This document shows positions 9,913 through 19,208 of a DNA stretch of 64,000 nucleotides, piece by piece. Source of the DNA: Pseudoalteromonas sp. T1lg88 (GTDB taxonomy: Bacteria > Pseudomonadota > Gammaproteobacteria > Enterobacterales > Alteromonadaceae). The translations under genes were made by a program, and so were the position numbers. Each line of letters starts with the position of its first letter. Positions within the stretch are counted from its first letter, which is position 1. Where the stretch lies: positions 163,296-227,295 of the forward strand of contig NZ_PQCF01000026.1 in assembly GCF_002964765.1 (NCBI RefSeq). Reading direction: 5' to 3'. The notes beneath the pieces were generated by a model. The model saw only the letters and a list, made by a program, of their open reading frames with translations. It made no database searches and was not told where the DNA came from.

Positions 9913-10062
9913 TTCTTGAGATAATTCCACTACATTACTCTTTGCTTTTTTAAATTGCGCCCAGTCTATAATTGTGTCGATAAATATCAATAGCCACCGA
10001 CTTGTACTTAAGCACGCAAGTGGGGATAATACGCACCCATTTTCATTAGGACTGTCACTATC

Positions 10063-10788
10063 ATGAGTGAATCAACACAACAGGCTCTTGCGCAAGCCGA
10101 GCGCGAAGGCAAATACATTCGCAAGGTGCGCAGCTTTGTAAAACGTGAAGGCCGCTTAACCAAAGGTCAGGCAGCATCATTAGAAAAGTGTTGGCCAAGC
10201 ATGGGCCTAGAGCATAAAAACGGCCTACTTGATTTCACCAAGGTATTTGGCAACGACAACCCAGTTGTGCTGGAAATCGGTTTTGGCATGGGTAAATCAT
10301 TGGTCGAAATGGCCAAGAACGACCCAAACAGCAACTTTATCGGCATTGAAGTACACCGCCCTGGCGTGGGTGCTTGTTTAATGGATGCCGATGCCCAGGA
10401 AGTTACTAACCTGCGCGTATTCGAACACGATGCCGTAGAAGTGCTGGCAGATTGTATCGCCGACGGTTCACTAGCCAAGGTACAGCTGTTCTTCCCAGAT
10501 CCTTGGCATAAAAAGCGCCACCATAAGCGTCGCATAGTACAGCCTGAGTTTGTCGAGAGCCTACGCAGCAAATTAAAAATCGGTGGTGTTTTCCATATGG
10601 CCACCGACTGGGAAAATTACGCCGAGCACATGCTTGAAGTAATGCAGGCAAGTGAAAACTACGCTAACCAGTCACCTACCAATGACTATATGCCGCGCCC
10701 AGATTCCCGTCCCCTTACCAAGTTTGAACAACGCGGTCACCGTCTTGGTCACGGAGTATGGGATCTTATGTTCGAGCGCGTGAAATAA
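10063..10788 (+). CDS. trmB: tRNA (guanine-N7-)-methyltransferase TrmB
   Basis: SAM-dependent enzyme making m7G46 in tRNA variable loops. The 241-residue protein has the SAM motif [17 protein letters not shown], the following [14 protein letters not shown], and the family hallmark [19 protein letters not shown]. The C-terminal substrate motif is [17 protein letters not shown]. It is divergent from mutY, and the 150-base gap should hold both promoters. The next gene, rsmC, starts one base after its stop, so two RNA methyltransferases are probably co-expressed. Confidence 0.96.
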   Translation: MSESTQQALAQAEREGKYIRKVRSFVKREGRLTKGQAASLEKCWPSMGLEHKNGLLDFTKVFGNDNPVVLEIGFGMGKSLVEMAKNDPNSNFIGIEVHRPGVGACLMDADAQEVTNLRVFEHDAVEVLADCIADGSLAKVQLFFPDPWHKKRHHKRRIVQPEFVESLRSKLKIGGVFHMATDWENYAEHMLEVMQASENYANQSPTNDYMPRPDSRPLTKFEQRGHRLGHGVWDLMFERVK

Positions 10789-10789
10789 G

Positions 10790-11836
10790 ATGCAGTTGAG
10801 TAATCCATCGCAGCTGTTGCTGCGCAGTGATGAGCTATTGAGCGCCGACTCAATTCTAGTGGTTAACTTTAACTGCGATGGTTTCGCTCACCAATTGCGA
10901 GCCCTGAACCCGCACGCAAATATTTGCCTGTTTAGTTACAATTTTGCCGACGGCCAGTTTGCAAAAAACCAACTAAGCGGCGCCAATGTCACTACTTTAG
11001 TGTCTCATCAGTTGCCGGAGCAAAAGTTTGATCTGGTGATCTACTACTACCCTAAGGCCAAGGCCGAAGCCCTGATGACACTAGATAATATTCGTGCCAG
11101 CATCAATGCTGATGCCAGACTTTTAGTCGTAGGCGAGAAAAAAGGTGGCGTTAAGTCTATCGAGAAACAGCTCAAAGATCTGGCTCAAGGTCATAAGCTT
11201 GACTCGGCCAAGCATTGCCAGTTGTATCAATACACGGATATCGCTCTGTTAACCGAGTTTGATATTAGCCGTTACCATAAAACCTTTACGCTAACCCGAG
11301 ATATCGCCGGGCAAAGCATAGAGTGCAAGGTCGTCAGCCTGCCTGGGGTGTTTAACCATGGGCAATTGGACGACGGCACCGCCCTGCTGCTAGATAGCCT
11401 ACCCGCTTATCCAAAAGCCAAAAGCTTACTGGACTTTGGCTGCGGCGCCGGCATTATTGCCAGCTTCTGTGCCAAGCGAAACCCTAAGGTCAAGGTTACC
11501 GGGCTCGACGTTAACGCCCTGGCTGGCTATGCCACGGCGCAAACCTTTGCCGCTAATGATGTAGATGGTGCAGTGTTACTGAGTGACGGCTTAAGTGAAG
11601 TGGATAAGCGCTTTGATCTGATCATTAGCAACCCACCGTTCCATACCGGCTTAAAAACCGATTATAAGATCACCGAACGCTTCTTTGCCGCCGCCAAGGA
11701 TCATTTAAACCGAGGTGGCGAGCTAACCCTGGTGGCCAATAGTTTCCTGGCTTACCCAGAGCAACTGCAAACGCACTTTAAGCATCATGGTACCTTGGCA
11801 AAAACCAAACGTTTTGCCGTGTATCAAAACCGCTAA
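10790..11836 (+). CDS. rsmC: 16S rRNA (guanine(1207)-N2)-methyltransferase RsmC
   Basis: Methylates G1207 of 16S rRNA on the small subunit. It has the two-domain RsmC layout: a degenerate N-terminal methyltransferase-like domain (residues 1-170) and a catalytic C-terminal domain. In the latter LLDFGCGAGIIASFCAKRNP and LDVNALA bind SAM, and ISNPPFHTGLKTDY is the catalytic NPPF motif. Length 348 is normal for the family. It directly follows trmB with one base between them, and its last four bases overlap the end of the convergent DUF3293 gene. A weak hairpin with T-rich tail at 11844-11882 may end its transcript inside that gene. Confidence 0.95.
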   Translation: MQLSNPSQLLLRSDELLSADSILVVNFNCDGFAHQLRALNPHANICLFSYNFADGQFAKNQLSGANVTTLVSHQLPEQKFDLVIYYYPKAKAEALMTLDNIRASINADARLLVVGEKKGGVKSIEKQLKDLAQGHKLDSAKHCQLYQYTDIALLTEFDISRYHKTFTLTRDIAGQSIECKVVSLPGVFNHGQLDDGTALLLDSLPAYPKAKSLLDFGCGAGIIASFCAKRNPKVKVTGLDVNALAGYATAQTFAANDVDGAVLLSDGLSEVDKRFDLIISNPPFHTGLKTDYKITERFFAAAKDHLNRGGELTLVANSFLAYPEQLQTHFKHHGTLAKTKRFAVYQNR

Positions 11837-12294
11837 AGTACTTGCGCCCTGTTTAGCCGCGGCAAACCAGGGCGTTTTCGTATTCTACTTGCTAGCGTAC
11901 AACCTAACTTAAGCTCCCGGCCATCCGCCAACAATAAATACAACACTCCTCGACGCACTAGATACACACCATTTTGCTGAAAGCGCCGCAAATAACCCCA
12001 CCCCAATTTGGGATTGCAGCGTACAAATACACTGGCCTCACGATATTGCATGCGCTTGTCGCCACCAAAGCCCAGGCTATAACCATGATGCCTAACAGCA
12101 TCAATCAACAAACCCAGTTGATGACGGTTTTTACGTATTCCTACTTGCCGCCCATAGGGATTACAGGCGGTAATTACACAGCCACTTGTCGCTTTGGGCA
12201 AGCGCTGGGCAAAAACAAAATAGGCCTGCGTATAAGCATCAAGGTAGACATCAAGTGATGCCGGAGCTATGTCTTTAACACCTGTTTTGAACAT
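11833..12294 (-). CDS. DUF3293 domain-containing protein
   Basis: Uncharacterised cytoplasmic protein of about 153 residues. The DUF3293 pattern is visible: GCVITACNPYGRQVGIRKNRHQLGLL near the start, then GYSLGFGGDKRMQYREASVFV and WGYLRRFQQNGVYLV. The C-terminal tail is basic and arginine-rich. The ATG at 12294 has a GAGGAG site about 12 bases upstream; an earlier ATG at 12318 lacks a well-spaced site but cannot be excluded. The 3' end overlaps rsmC tail to tail by four bases. No function is known for the domain. Confidence 0.78.
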   Translation of the reverse strand: MFKTGVKDIAPASLDVYLDAYTQAYFVFAQRLPKATSGCVITACNPYGRQVGIRKNRHQLGLLIDAVRHHGYSLGFGGDKRMQYREASVFVRCNPKLGWGYLRRFQQNGVYLVRRGVLYLLLADGRELKLGCTLASRIRKRPGLPRLNRAQVL

Positions 12295-12318
12295 AAGGGT
12301 ACTTCTCTCCTCACTCAT

Positions 12319-12832
12319 TCTCTTGCTTACAACTTAATCATCTTATTGATAATGATCACACGGGGGCAGCATGGGTGTTTTTTTGTTTAACTAAACGCAA
12401 CAAAAGTCGAAAAATACGTAAAAAAGCGTTATCAAACGTAAAAAAACACCTAAAAGTATAAAAACGAAGGAACTTTTTCACATAACAGCCATCCCATGCT
12501 TTGAAGGTAAAAAAGAGAATGATATACTATCTCCTTGGCTCAAAATTCACCCTTGAATTTATTATCTATTAAAGGTCGATTTTGAGTTTTTCACTCATAC
12601 CAAAGCCTTAGCTTGGTGAATAATGAGTGAGCAAATTCGATTGTATGTCAACAACGAAGGTCGGCTGAAAAATTAGTGTAAATATTCAGCTAGAATCTTG
12701 AGTACGTCTAAATTTTATCCAAATTGTTTTTACTTGTTAACATTTAGATATACTCCTATAATCGCAAGTATTCGGAAAGTTCCTATTTTCCGTCTTTATG
12801 TAAATATTTTATTCCGAAAAGGTTAATAAACA
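12319..12832 (+). promoter_or_regulatory. Long AT-rich intergenic region and structured arcA leader
   Basis: 514 bases without a gene. The first half is very A/T-rich with several A tracts. The arcA-proximal part holds clear secondary structure. A local hairpin lies at 12543-12560 (AAATTCA/TGAATTT). It competes with a longer pairing of CTCAAAAT (12539-12546) with ATTTTGAG (12579-12586). A compound hairpin follows at 12591-12630 with an outer stem TCACTCAT/ATGAGTGA and inner ACCAA/TTGGT. No T run follows, so it is not a terminator. The role of these structures is unknown. No small open frame with a good ribosome site was seen. Confidence 0.6.
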
Positions 12833-13549
12833 ATGCAAACGCCAGTCATTCTGATCGTTGAGGATGAAGATGTTACTCGTCTAAACCTCGTTAGCTTATT
12901 TGAAGCTGAAGGCTACAAAGTGATTGAAGCCATTGATGGTGATGATATGCATGACAAACTCACCACCAATGACGATATTAACCTGGTTGTTATGGATATC
13001 AACTTACCAGGTAAAAACGGCCTGATCCTCGCGCGCGAGTTACGCCAGAAGCGTAATGTTGGCCTTATTTTCTTGACCGGTCGTGACAACGATGTCGACC
13101 GTATTCTAGGCTTAGAAATTGGCGCTGATGACTATATTACCAAGCCATTCAATCCTCGCGAGTTAACCATTCGCGCCCGTAACCTTATTTCTCGCACCGC
13201 GGCGAGCAAGGACGATCCGGCGCTAGATTCAGATGGCGTTGTAAACTTTAACGGTTGGGAGCTGGACGAAAACAGTCGCTGCCTTACTTCACCTGCAGGC
13301 GAATCTAAGCGCCTACCTAAGGGTGAATACCGTGCCCTACGTCTGATGCTTGATTCACCGGGTCGTATTTTTAGCCGTGAACAGTTAATTAAGCATATGA
13401 CTGGCCGTGAATTACGTGCCAATGACCGTACCGTGGATGTAACCATTCGCCGAATTCGTAAGCACTTCGAAAGCGACAGCGGCACACCTGAGCTTATCAG
13501 CACGATTCATGGTGAAGGCTACCGCTTCATCGGCAAGATTGATAACTAA
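12833..13549 (+). CDS. arcA: Two-component response regulator ArcA (aerobic respiration control)
   Basis: OmpR-family transcription factor controlling respiratory and TCA genes according to redox state, phosphorylated by ArcB. It begins [16 protein letters not shown]; the receiver phospho-acceptor is Asp55 in [12 protein letters not shown], followed by [32 protein letters not shown] as in enteric ArcA (shown here in parts). The winged-helix domain ends [11 protein letters not shown]. Length 238 matches the family. It converges with arcB: stop codon and arcB's last codon overlap at 13546-13549. Its 5' leader is long and structured. Confidence 0.97.
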   Translation: MQTPVILIVEDEDVTRLNLVSLFEAEGYKVIEAIDGDDMHDKLTTNDDINLVVMDINLPGKNGLILARELRQKRNVGLIFLTGRDNDVDRILGLEIGADDYITKPFNPRELTIRARNLISRTAASKDDPALDSDGVVNFNGWELDENSRCLTSPAGESKRLPKGEYRALRLMLDSPGRIFSREQLIKHMTGRELRANDRTVDVTIRRIRKHFESDSGTPELISTIHGEGYRFIGKIDN

Positions 13550-15882
13550 TCATCTGCCAAACTAGATAAGAATGACTGAAGGGCCTCGAGCCCTTCTTTT
13601 ATTTGCCCGTCTAACTCATCCAGCCAGCTTTGGCGCAACTCCAGCTCAACCTCAAGACACTGGTTTTCCATCTTCTTGGCCTGCAACTGCACCGCCTTTA
13701 GACCCACAGAGCCAGCCGCCCCCTTAATCTTATGGGCCACGGATTTATACTCTTCAACGTCGTCAGCCACGCTAACAAGCAGTTCTTGCTGATAGCCGGG
13801 AGCAAGCTTGGCAAACAGGGCAACACTGCGTGAAAACGCCGTAACTCCCATGGAGTCTATAAACTCACTGATAATTTCCTGGTCGAGCAAACGCTCATCA
13901 AGCTTAAGTGTTGGCGCTAGAGTTTGCTGATGCACCAAACGCTCAGCCGCTACCTGTTGCATGCATCCCTCGCCTATCCCAAACAGCTGTGAAAGCATAT
14001 TGTCGAGCTTGGTGGTGTTGATGGGCTTGGCCAGTGCACCTTGTATATTAATGCCGCGCAGCTCTTCTTCGGCACTGCGCACATTGGCGGTGAGCACCAC
14101 TATGGGAAGATGGTCGAACTCGCTTTGTTCGCGAATTTCCCTGGCCACCACATCGCCGTTGATATCAGGTAACTGCATATCCAGCAACACCAGGTCGAGA
14201 TCATCCTCGGTTTCCACAAAGGCCAGCGCATCTTCACCGGTTTCCGCCCAGATCACCTCATGGCCGCGCTGCTCCAGCAGGTTAGTAGCGATTTCGGCGT
14301 TGAGCGGCACGTCTTCAACCAGCAGGATATTAAGGCTCTTACACTCATAGCTCTCGACTACCGGAGCAGAAGTCAATTGCAAAGGAATACTCACGGTAAA
14401 GCTGCTGCCCTCGCCTGGGCATGAGTTCACCTGAATATCACCACCCATGGCACTCACCAGAGCCTTGGTCACCGCCAGGCCAATCCCCGAACCTATGGCA
14501 TTAGCGCCGCTGGCATCCGGAGCCTTGTAATACATATCAAAAATATGGCTAAGCTGGTCATCGGGAATGCCAATGCCTGAGTCGCGCACGGTCAGGATCA
14601 GGCTATGATTATCGCCCTGTTGCTGATGTTCACAGCTCAAAGCAACCCCGCCCTCGGAGGTAAACTTAACGGCGTTATTAATCAGGTTCCAAAGCACCTG
14701 GCGCAAACGCGTCGGGTCAATTTGCGCATATACATGGAGTTCACCCACGCGCTCTATATCGAATGACAGCTCTTTTTGCGCGGCAATTAAGGCACCAAAG
14801 TTAACCACATCATTGATAAAGTCGGCGACACTGACCGGCTCGGTCACTATATCCAGTTGCTCCCGGTCAATTTTATCCAGGTCAATAATATCGTTGAAAA
14901 TATTGCCCAAAGTCTCGGCGCTGGAAAAGACCGTATTACACCAGCTGCGCTGTTGTTTACTAAGCTCGGTATCAAGCAGCATACGGGTTAAACCCACTAT
15001 GCCATTGAGTGGAGTGCGTAGTTCATGGGACAAGGTAGCAATAAATTTACCCTTGTCCTTAAAGGCTGTTTCAAGGGCCTGCTCGGCTTCTTTACGACTG
15101 GTGATATCACGACCGAAAGCCAATAGGCCTATATATTCACCCTTATCATTGATAAACGGCAGCTTGCGCATCTCAAACCACCTTTGTTCGCCATCCACCG
15201 GATATTGCACATCCACGGTCACGGCCTCGTGCGAGGACTCGACCTGACGATCGGTTTTAAGCACCGCCGGTAATAATTGTGCCGGATAGATATCTTCGGC
15301 CTTCATGCCGATAAGCTGATCAGAACTACGGTCCATCACCTTTTCAAACATCTTGTTGCAGCCAGCAAACACACCTTGGCGGTCACGGTAATAGAAAAGG
15401 TCGGGAGAGGAGTCGACTATGGAGCGTAGCAACATGCCCTGCTGCGCCAACTCGACCTGGGTTTTCTTGCGCTCGGCAATTTCCCGACGCAGTTCATCGA
15501 TTGCACGATATTTGGCATTAAGGGCCATTTTCCGCTCATCGATCTCTGTGTTCAGGAGGCGAATATTGTCTTTTAATGATTGGTTGAGCAGCTTTTCTTG
15601 CTTGGTCGCCGTCTCTAAGTATTTTTGCGAGTCTTGTAATTGCGTGATGGATTGCAGCACCACCATGATCACTAAGGGAGCTGCCACGGCGGTAAAAAAT
15701 ACCACGGCCAAAACATCCAGCAACATGATTTCGCCGGTAGCGACATAATAATACATGGCGCTGAAGATCAGTGCGGCAACAATGAACACGCCATAGACTA
15801 TGGCGCCGGCATACCAAGTCCCGAAGCGTATAAGGAGATTTGTTAAAACACGAACCCAGGGGCTCAGGGAAGAGTCAATCAT
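13546..15882 (-). CDS. arcB: Tripartite hybrid sensor kinase ArcB
   Basis: Membrane sensor kinase that phosphorylates ArcA in response to quinone redox state. The 778 residues equal the length of E. coli ArcB. Order: two membrane segments (about 20-45 and 55-80), a coiled coil, a PAS domain ([15 protein letters not shown]), a HisKA box with His286 ([15 protein letters not shown]), an ATPase domain, a receiver with Asp568 ([14 protein letters not shown]), and a C-terminal HPt with His717 ([14 protein letters not shown]). The start is unusual: a terminator-like hairpin and seven T residues abut the ATG and no ribosome site is visible. arcB next to and convergent with arcA differs from enterics, where the two are unlinked. 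Confidence 0.96.
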   Translation of the reverse strand: MIDSSLSPWVRVLTNLLIRFGTWYAGAIVYGVFIVAALIFSAMYYYVATGEIMLLDVLAVVFFTAVAAPLVIMVVLQSITQLQDSQKYLETATKQEKLLNQSLKDNIRLLNTEIDERKMALNAKYRAIDELRREIAERKKTQVELAQQGMLLRSIVDSSPDLFYYRDRQGVFAGCNKMFEKVMDRSSDQLIGMKAEDIYPAQLLPAVLKTDRQVESSHEAVTVDVQYPVDGEQRWFEMRKLPFINDKGEYIGLLAFGRDITSRKEAEQALETAFKDKGKFIATLSHELRTPLNGIVGLTRMLLDTELSKQQRSWCNTVFSSAETLGNIFNDIIDLDKIDREQLDIVTEPVSVADFINDVVNFGALIAAQKELSFDIERVGELHVYAQIDPTRLRQVLWNLINNAVKFTSEGGVALSCEHQQQGDNHSLILTVRDSGIGIPDDQLSHIFDMYYKAPDASGANAIGSGIGLAVTKALVSAMGGDIQVNSCPGEGSSFTVSIPLQLTSAPVVESYECKSLNILLVEDVPLNAEIATNLLEQRGHEVIWAETGEDALAFVETEDDLDLVLLDMQLPDINGDVVAREIREQSEFDHLPIVVLTANVRSAEEELRGINIQGALAKPINTTKLDNMLSQLFGIGEGCMQQVAAERLVHQQTLAPTLKLDERLLDQEIISEFIDSMGVTAFSRSVALFAKLAPGYQQELLVSVADDVEEYKSVAHKIKGAAGSVGLKAVQLQAKKMENQCLEVELELRQSWLDELDGQIKEGLEALQSFLSSLADD
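13578..13604 (+). terminator. Probable arcA terminator lying inside the arcB coding region
   Basis: GAAGGGC, loop CTCGA, GCCCTTC, then TTTTATTT on the plus strand, 28 bases after the arcA stop. The same bases encode the C-terminal residues of arcB on the other strand. Confidence 0.72.
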
Positions 15883-15910
15883 AAAAAAAGGGGTTTTGCT
15901 ACAAACCCCT
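15883..15910 (-). terminator. Terminator between the cyanophycinase-like gene and arcB
   Basis: On the minus strand AGGGGTTT, a six-base loop and AAACCCCT are followed by seven T residues that touch the arcB ATG. It should end transcripts from the gene at 15925-17730 and possibly limits arcB expression. Confidence 0.8.
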
Positions 15911-15924
15911 CTATTGTAATCAAC

Positions 15925-17730
15925 TTAGAGTGCCTTTGGCAGTATCTGCGTTGAGATTCTTGCGAATGAGCACACGCCCATGCGTTTTCCGCCTTTAACC
16001 AACACCCCTTTACGCATATTGCTGGCGCCGCTGGCGTTTAAGATCAGCTCATAACTTTGGCTGTCTATATCACTGCTACCGCCGGCGGTGGCCGCCCCGG
16101 TATTACACTGCATTTGCCCCAGTTTATGATAGTTGGCACGGCTAAAGGGTGTCGATGTATTCACTAGCGGACCGGCACTGGTGGTGTTCACCGCTTGTTT
16201 CCAAGAGGCCAGTTCAACATTAACCACGCCACCACGCATGCTGATCTTGTCCTCATGGGTTAGGAAATAACTGTCAAAAGGACCATATTGCATAGCCCCG
16301 GACATTGAGTCCTGACTTTGACGCAAGTCGCCTAACCAAAGGCCGCCTTCACCAAATACCTGCACCTCAATATCGTCCGTATCGCCGTCGACAACACGCT
16401 CAACAGTGACGTAACTATTACTATCAAGACCAAAGATCATTGAGCTTGAGTTTTGCACGCCAGCCTTAATTAAACGTGGCTGTTTACCGTGACGCGCCAC
16501 TTGCGTATCCAGGGTGCCCCATGGGAAAAGATCTAACACCCCTGACTGAAGATAACTAAGCTCACGGTTATTGGTTACGGAAATACAGTCAACGCCTAAG
16601 CGACAGGCTTCAAAACCATTGCCATAAATAATTGGCTGTTCCGTTAAGACCTGTACGCCTTCACCAGAAAGAATAGTGACATTATTGCTACCACCCACCA
16701 TGGCGTTAACCGACTCGCCTTGCGCAGCTACCAGCAACTGGCCTTTCGCCGTCATTTCTTGGATCTTCTTCAGCAGCTCGCTGGGCTGGTTGGCATTTTT
16801 ATAAAACGCGTGGTACAGCAGCAAGGGACTGGAGTCGGCGATAAATAGCGCATCGGAACGACGCAGCAGATCATAAAGTTGCTCTGGGTCGCGACATAAC
16901 TTTTGCTGCTTTTGATATAGCTGCGGGTACAAAACATCACGACGGAAACTTGCCAATCGCGACACCTGATACTCGGCCAGGTTAGCGCATTGCGCCGAAT
17001 CATTAGTATTATTCAGGGCTTGCATTGCGCCGTCTATGGCCAGCCAGTGCGCTTCAAAACCCAGTTGTTCAAACAGGGTCTGATAATACTCAACATCGCG
17101 ATACGGGTCGCGGCTACCGCCTGTTACAAAGGCGATACGAGGCTTACGTTTGGCTTCGGCAATACCTTGTGCCGCACTAAAGAGTGTCGCAAAAGCGTCC
17201 TTGGTGACCCAATCGCGAGTACCGTTAATATCAACCTGAGGCTTTAAGCGGCGCTTACTATTCCCCTGTTTTTGCTCTAGCAGGTCAAAAAAGTTTTGCT
17301 GCTCAAAACCAAACAAGTTAAACCAAAACTCTCGTGCCGTTGTCTCGCTGTTGCTCAACTTAAAGTCGCTGCGACGCAGGTAACGTTCGAATTCTTGTTG
17401 GCTAAAGACGTCATCGGCAAAATGTTGTCGTGCCTTGGTTAAGATTTCCACAGCCTGATTACGAATATTCGACTGTTCGGTCCAGGCCATATTAACAATA
17501 CGCTCCAGGCCTTCATCGGTGATCTTGAAAACCGGCTGTTGTTTATAGCTGTTCTTATTCAGGCGCTCGCGAGATTCGCTATTACAATATTGCAATCGCT
17601 CACTGGAGCACACTTGTAGATCATCGGCCATTAGCAATAACTGGGGTGCCGCTTGAGCGCTAACGCTAGAGCTACCTAGTATTGCCATTGAGGCAACTCT
17701 TAATAGAAATGATTTCATGGGACTGGTCAT
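15925..17730 (-). CDS. Secreted cyanophycinase-like (S51 / class I amidotransferase-like fold) protein
   Basis: 601-residue exported protein with a signal peptide ending near AQA. Residues about 205-450 show the layout of cyanophycinase-like S51 peptidases: RIAFVTGGSRDPYRDVEYY, then LLRRSDALFIADSSPLLLYHAF, then AAQGESVNAMVGG with a nucleophile-like Ser340. DLFPWGTLDTQVARHGKQ and SSSMIFGLDSNSYVTVE follow. Where cyanophycinases usually have a catalytic His after Asp (DxH), this protein has Gln410 (LDTQ). The N-terminal ~190 residues and the C-terminal ~130 are not recognised. Cyanophycin degradation is therefore not assured; it may be a divergent or inactive member. It stands alone with its own terminator. 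Confidence 0.62.
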   Translation of the reverse strand: MTSPMKSFLLRVASMAILGSSSVSAQAAPQLLLMADDLQVCSSERLQYCNSESRERLNKNSYKQQPVFKITDEGLERIVNMAWTEQSNIRNQAVEILTKARQHFADDVFSQQEFERYLRRSDFKLSNSETTAREFWFNLFGFEQQNFFDLLEQKQGNSKRRLKPQVDINGTRDWVTKDAFATLFSAAQGIAEAKRKPRIAFVTGGSRDPYRDVEYYQTLFEQLGFEAHWLAIDGAMQALNNTNDSAQCANLAEYQVSRLASFRRDVLYPQLYQKQQKLCRDPEQLYDLLRRSDALFIADSSPLLLYHAFYKNANQPSELLKKIQEMTAKGQLLVAAQGESVNAMVGGSNNVTILSGEGVQVLTEQPIIYGNGFEACRLGVDCISVTNNRELSYLQSGVLDLFPWGTLDTQVARHGKQPRLIKAGVQNSSSMIFGLDSNSYVTVERVVDGDTDDIEVQVFGEGGLWLGDLRQSQDSMSGAMQYGPFDSYFLTHEDKISMRGGVVNVELASWKQAVNTTSAGPLVNTSTPFSRANYHKLGQMQCNTGAATAGGSSDIDSQSYELILNASGASNMRKGVLVKGGKRMGVCSFARISTQILPKAL

Positions 17731-17940
17731 TATTATTATTTTGCAAGTTACGGGTTAAAAGCAGGTGTACAGCAATACAGAATATTAACAATGTTTGCAG
17801 TGTATGGGAATAGTTACACCTTTAATATTAGCAAGAGATACGCTTTTGCATCTGCTGCTAGTTATGGCGCCTGTAAACTCCACATTTGCTAATTTTCAGG
17901 TAGAATATCGGGCTTTTCAGTATTACCTATGAGGAAGGCC

Positions 17941-18864
17941 ATGCACAACGCCATGCCAGATATTGCTAACACGAGTTCAGCTCCCGTTCAAGAAACACTA
18001 GAATGGGTGGGGATGAGTGATATTGAGCTGCCGCTGCTGGTCGAATCCGACGGCCTTGCGCCCGTGGTCGTAAACGCCAAAGCCCAGGCTTTTGTTAACC
18101 TGATCGACAAAAATGCCAAAGGCATTCATATGTCGCGATTGTTTTTAGCACTTGATGAACTCTCCAGCGCCCCAGCGGTAACGCCGCTAAATATTAAGGC
18201 TACACTGGATAAGTTTATCAGCTCGCACTGTGATATCAGTTCACAGGCGCGTATCAGCCTGGCCTTTGACTTACCACTTCGTCGCCCGGCCCTGTTAAGC
18301 GATAACAGCGGCTGGAAGTTTTACCCTATCGCCATTGATGCTCGCATCAATGAAGGCAAACTGGAGTTTGAAGTCGGCATTAAGGTGACCTATTCGTCAA
18401 CCTGCCCCTGCTCAGCAGCCCTGGCGCGACAGCTGATTCAGGCCAACTTTGTGCGCGATTTCGATGCCAAAGAACTAAGCTTCGCCGATGTGCATGCCTG
18501 GCTTGGCAGCAGTGAAGGGATCAGTGCTACTCCGCATTCTCAGCGCTCGGTCGCCGAGGTGAAGGTGCGCTTGGCTAGCCAGGTTTCAGCATTCAACTTC
18601 CTGGCCCTGATCGACGCCATAGAAAACACCCTGAAAACTCCAGTGCAAACCGCGGTAAAACGTGAAGACGAGCAGGAATTTGCTCGCCTTAACGGTGAAA
18701 ACCTGATGTTCTGTGAGGATGCGGCGCGCAAGATCAAATCGACCCTGAATCAAGACGCCGATGTACAAGACTTCTGGTTGCGTATTAACCACTATGAGTC
18801 GCTGCACGCCCATGATGCCGTAGCCATTGCTACTAAAGGCATTGCCGGTGGTTATCAGCCTTAG
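17941..18864 (+). CDS. folE2: GTP cyclohydrolase FolE2 (type IB)
   Basis: Metal-flexible GTP cyclohydrolase I that converts GTP to dihydroneopterin triphosphate, the first step of folate and some queuosine-pathway synthesis. The family core is clear: the N-terminus MPDIANTSS, ETLEWVGMSDIELPL, and VTYSSTCPCSAALARQL with the conserved Cys pair. The C-terminus has NHYESLHAHDAVA. Length is about 307. An in-frame ATG at 17929 lies inside the ribosome-site region, so the ATG at 17941, behind GAGGAAGG, is chosen. In other bacteria folE2 can be under Zur control; I see no convincing Zur box here. Confidence 0.94.
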   Translation: MHNAMPDIANTSSAPVQETLEWVGMSDIELPLLVESDGLAPVVVNAKAQAFVNLIDKNAKGIHMSRLFLALDELSSAPAVTPLNIKATLDKFISSHCDISSQARISLAFDLPLRRPALLSDNSGWKFYPIAIDARINEGKLEFEVGIKVTYSSTCPCSAALARQLIQANFVRDFDAKELSFADVHAWLGSSEGISATPHSQRSVAEVKVRLASQVSAFNFLALIDAIENTLKTPVQTAVKREDEQEFARLNGENLMFCEDAARKIKSTLNQDADVQDFWLRINHYESLHAHDAVAIATKGIAGGYQP

Positions 18865-19208
18865 AGGCTGGATAACAAATCACTCAGCAAGGCTCAAGCT
18901 CCTAGCAGTTCGAGCAGGCTTATTGCTCCCAGAGCGTATATGTCAATATTCGCTCTGGAGTAACTCATGAAATTCACTCCCTTCTCAATTCTCGACTTAA
19001 GTCCCTGTGCAGCGCTATTTTACTTAAGCTCAGCATAAGCTGAACCAGCCATAAATCGGCCTCCTGCTGTGCTGTCATCGCCACAAGCCAAGGCAAAAAT
19101 GCAAGGCCCTGTCATTATCACCTCGACCCAGGTGGCGGAGATTTAATGCCATATCGATACAGCCTTTGATATACTAAGGGCTGTTTTTGCCAATAAATTA
19201 GAGATGCT
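18865..19208. other. Gene-poor spacer with a hairpin and a short gene remnant
   Basis: 344 bases between folE2 and mtnN. An imperfect inverted repeat lies at 18928-18959 (CTCCCAGAGCG with CGCTCTGGAG, one bulge). It is followed by a 23-codon frame at 18967-19038 described separately. The mtnN promoter should lie in the last 100 bases. Nothing else was recognised. Confidence 0.5.
18967..19038 (+). pseudogene. Short remnant resembling the N-terminus of an LLM-type flavin oxidoreductase
   Basis: A 23-codon frame with a GGAG site before its ATG reads MKFTPFSILDLSP and then CAALFYLSSA before a stop. The first 13 residues match the usual start of luciferase-like flavin-dependent monooxygenases (PFSxLDLxP). 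The rest of that ~330-residue family is absent here. It looks like a decayed or deleted gene whose start region survived. Random similarity over so few residues is possible. Confidence 0.4.

Noticed and set aside
17731-17940. Zur box before folE2
   Set aside because: No sequence close to the gammaproteobacterial Zur palindrome was found.
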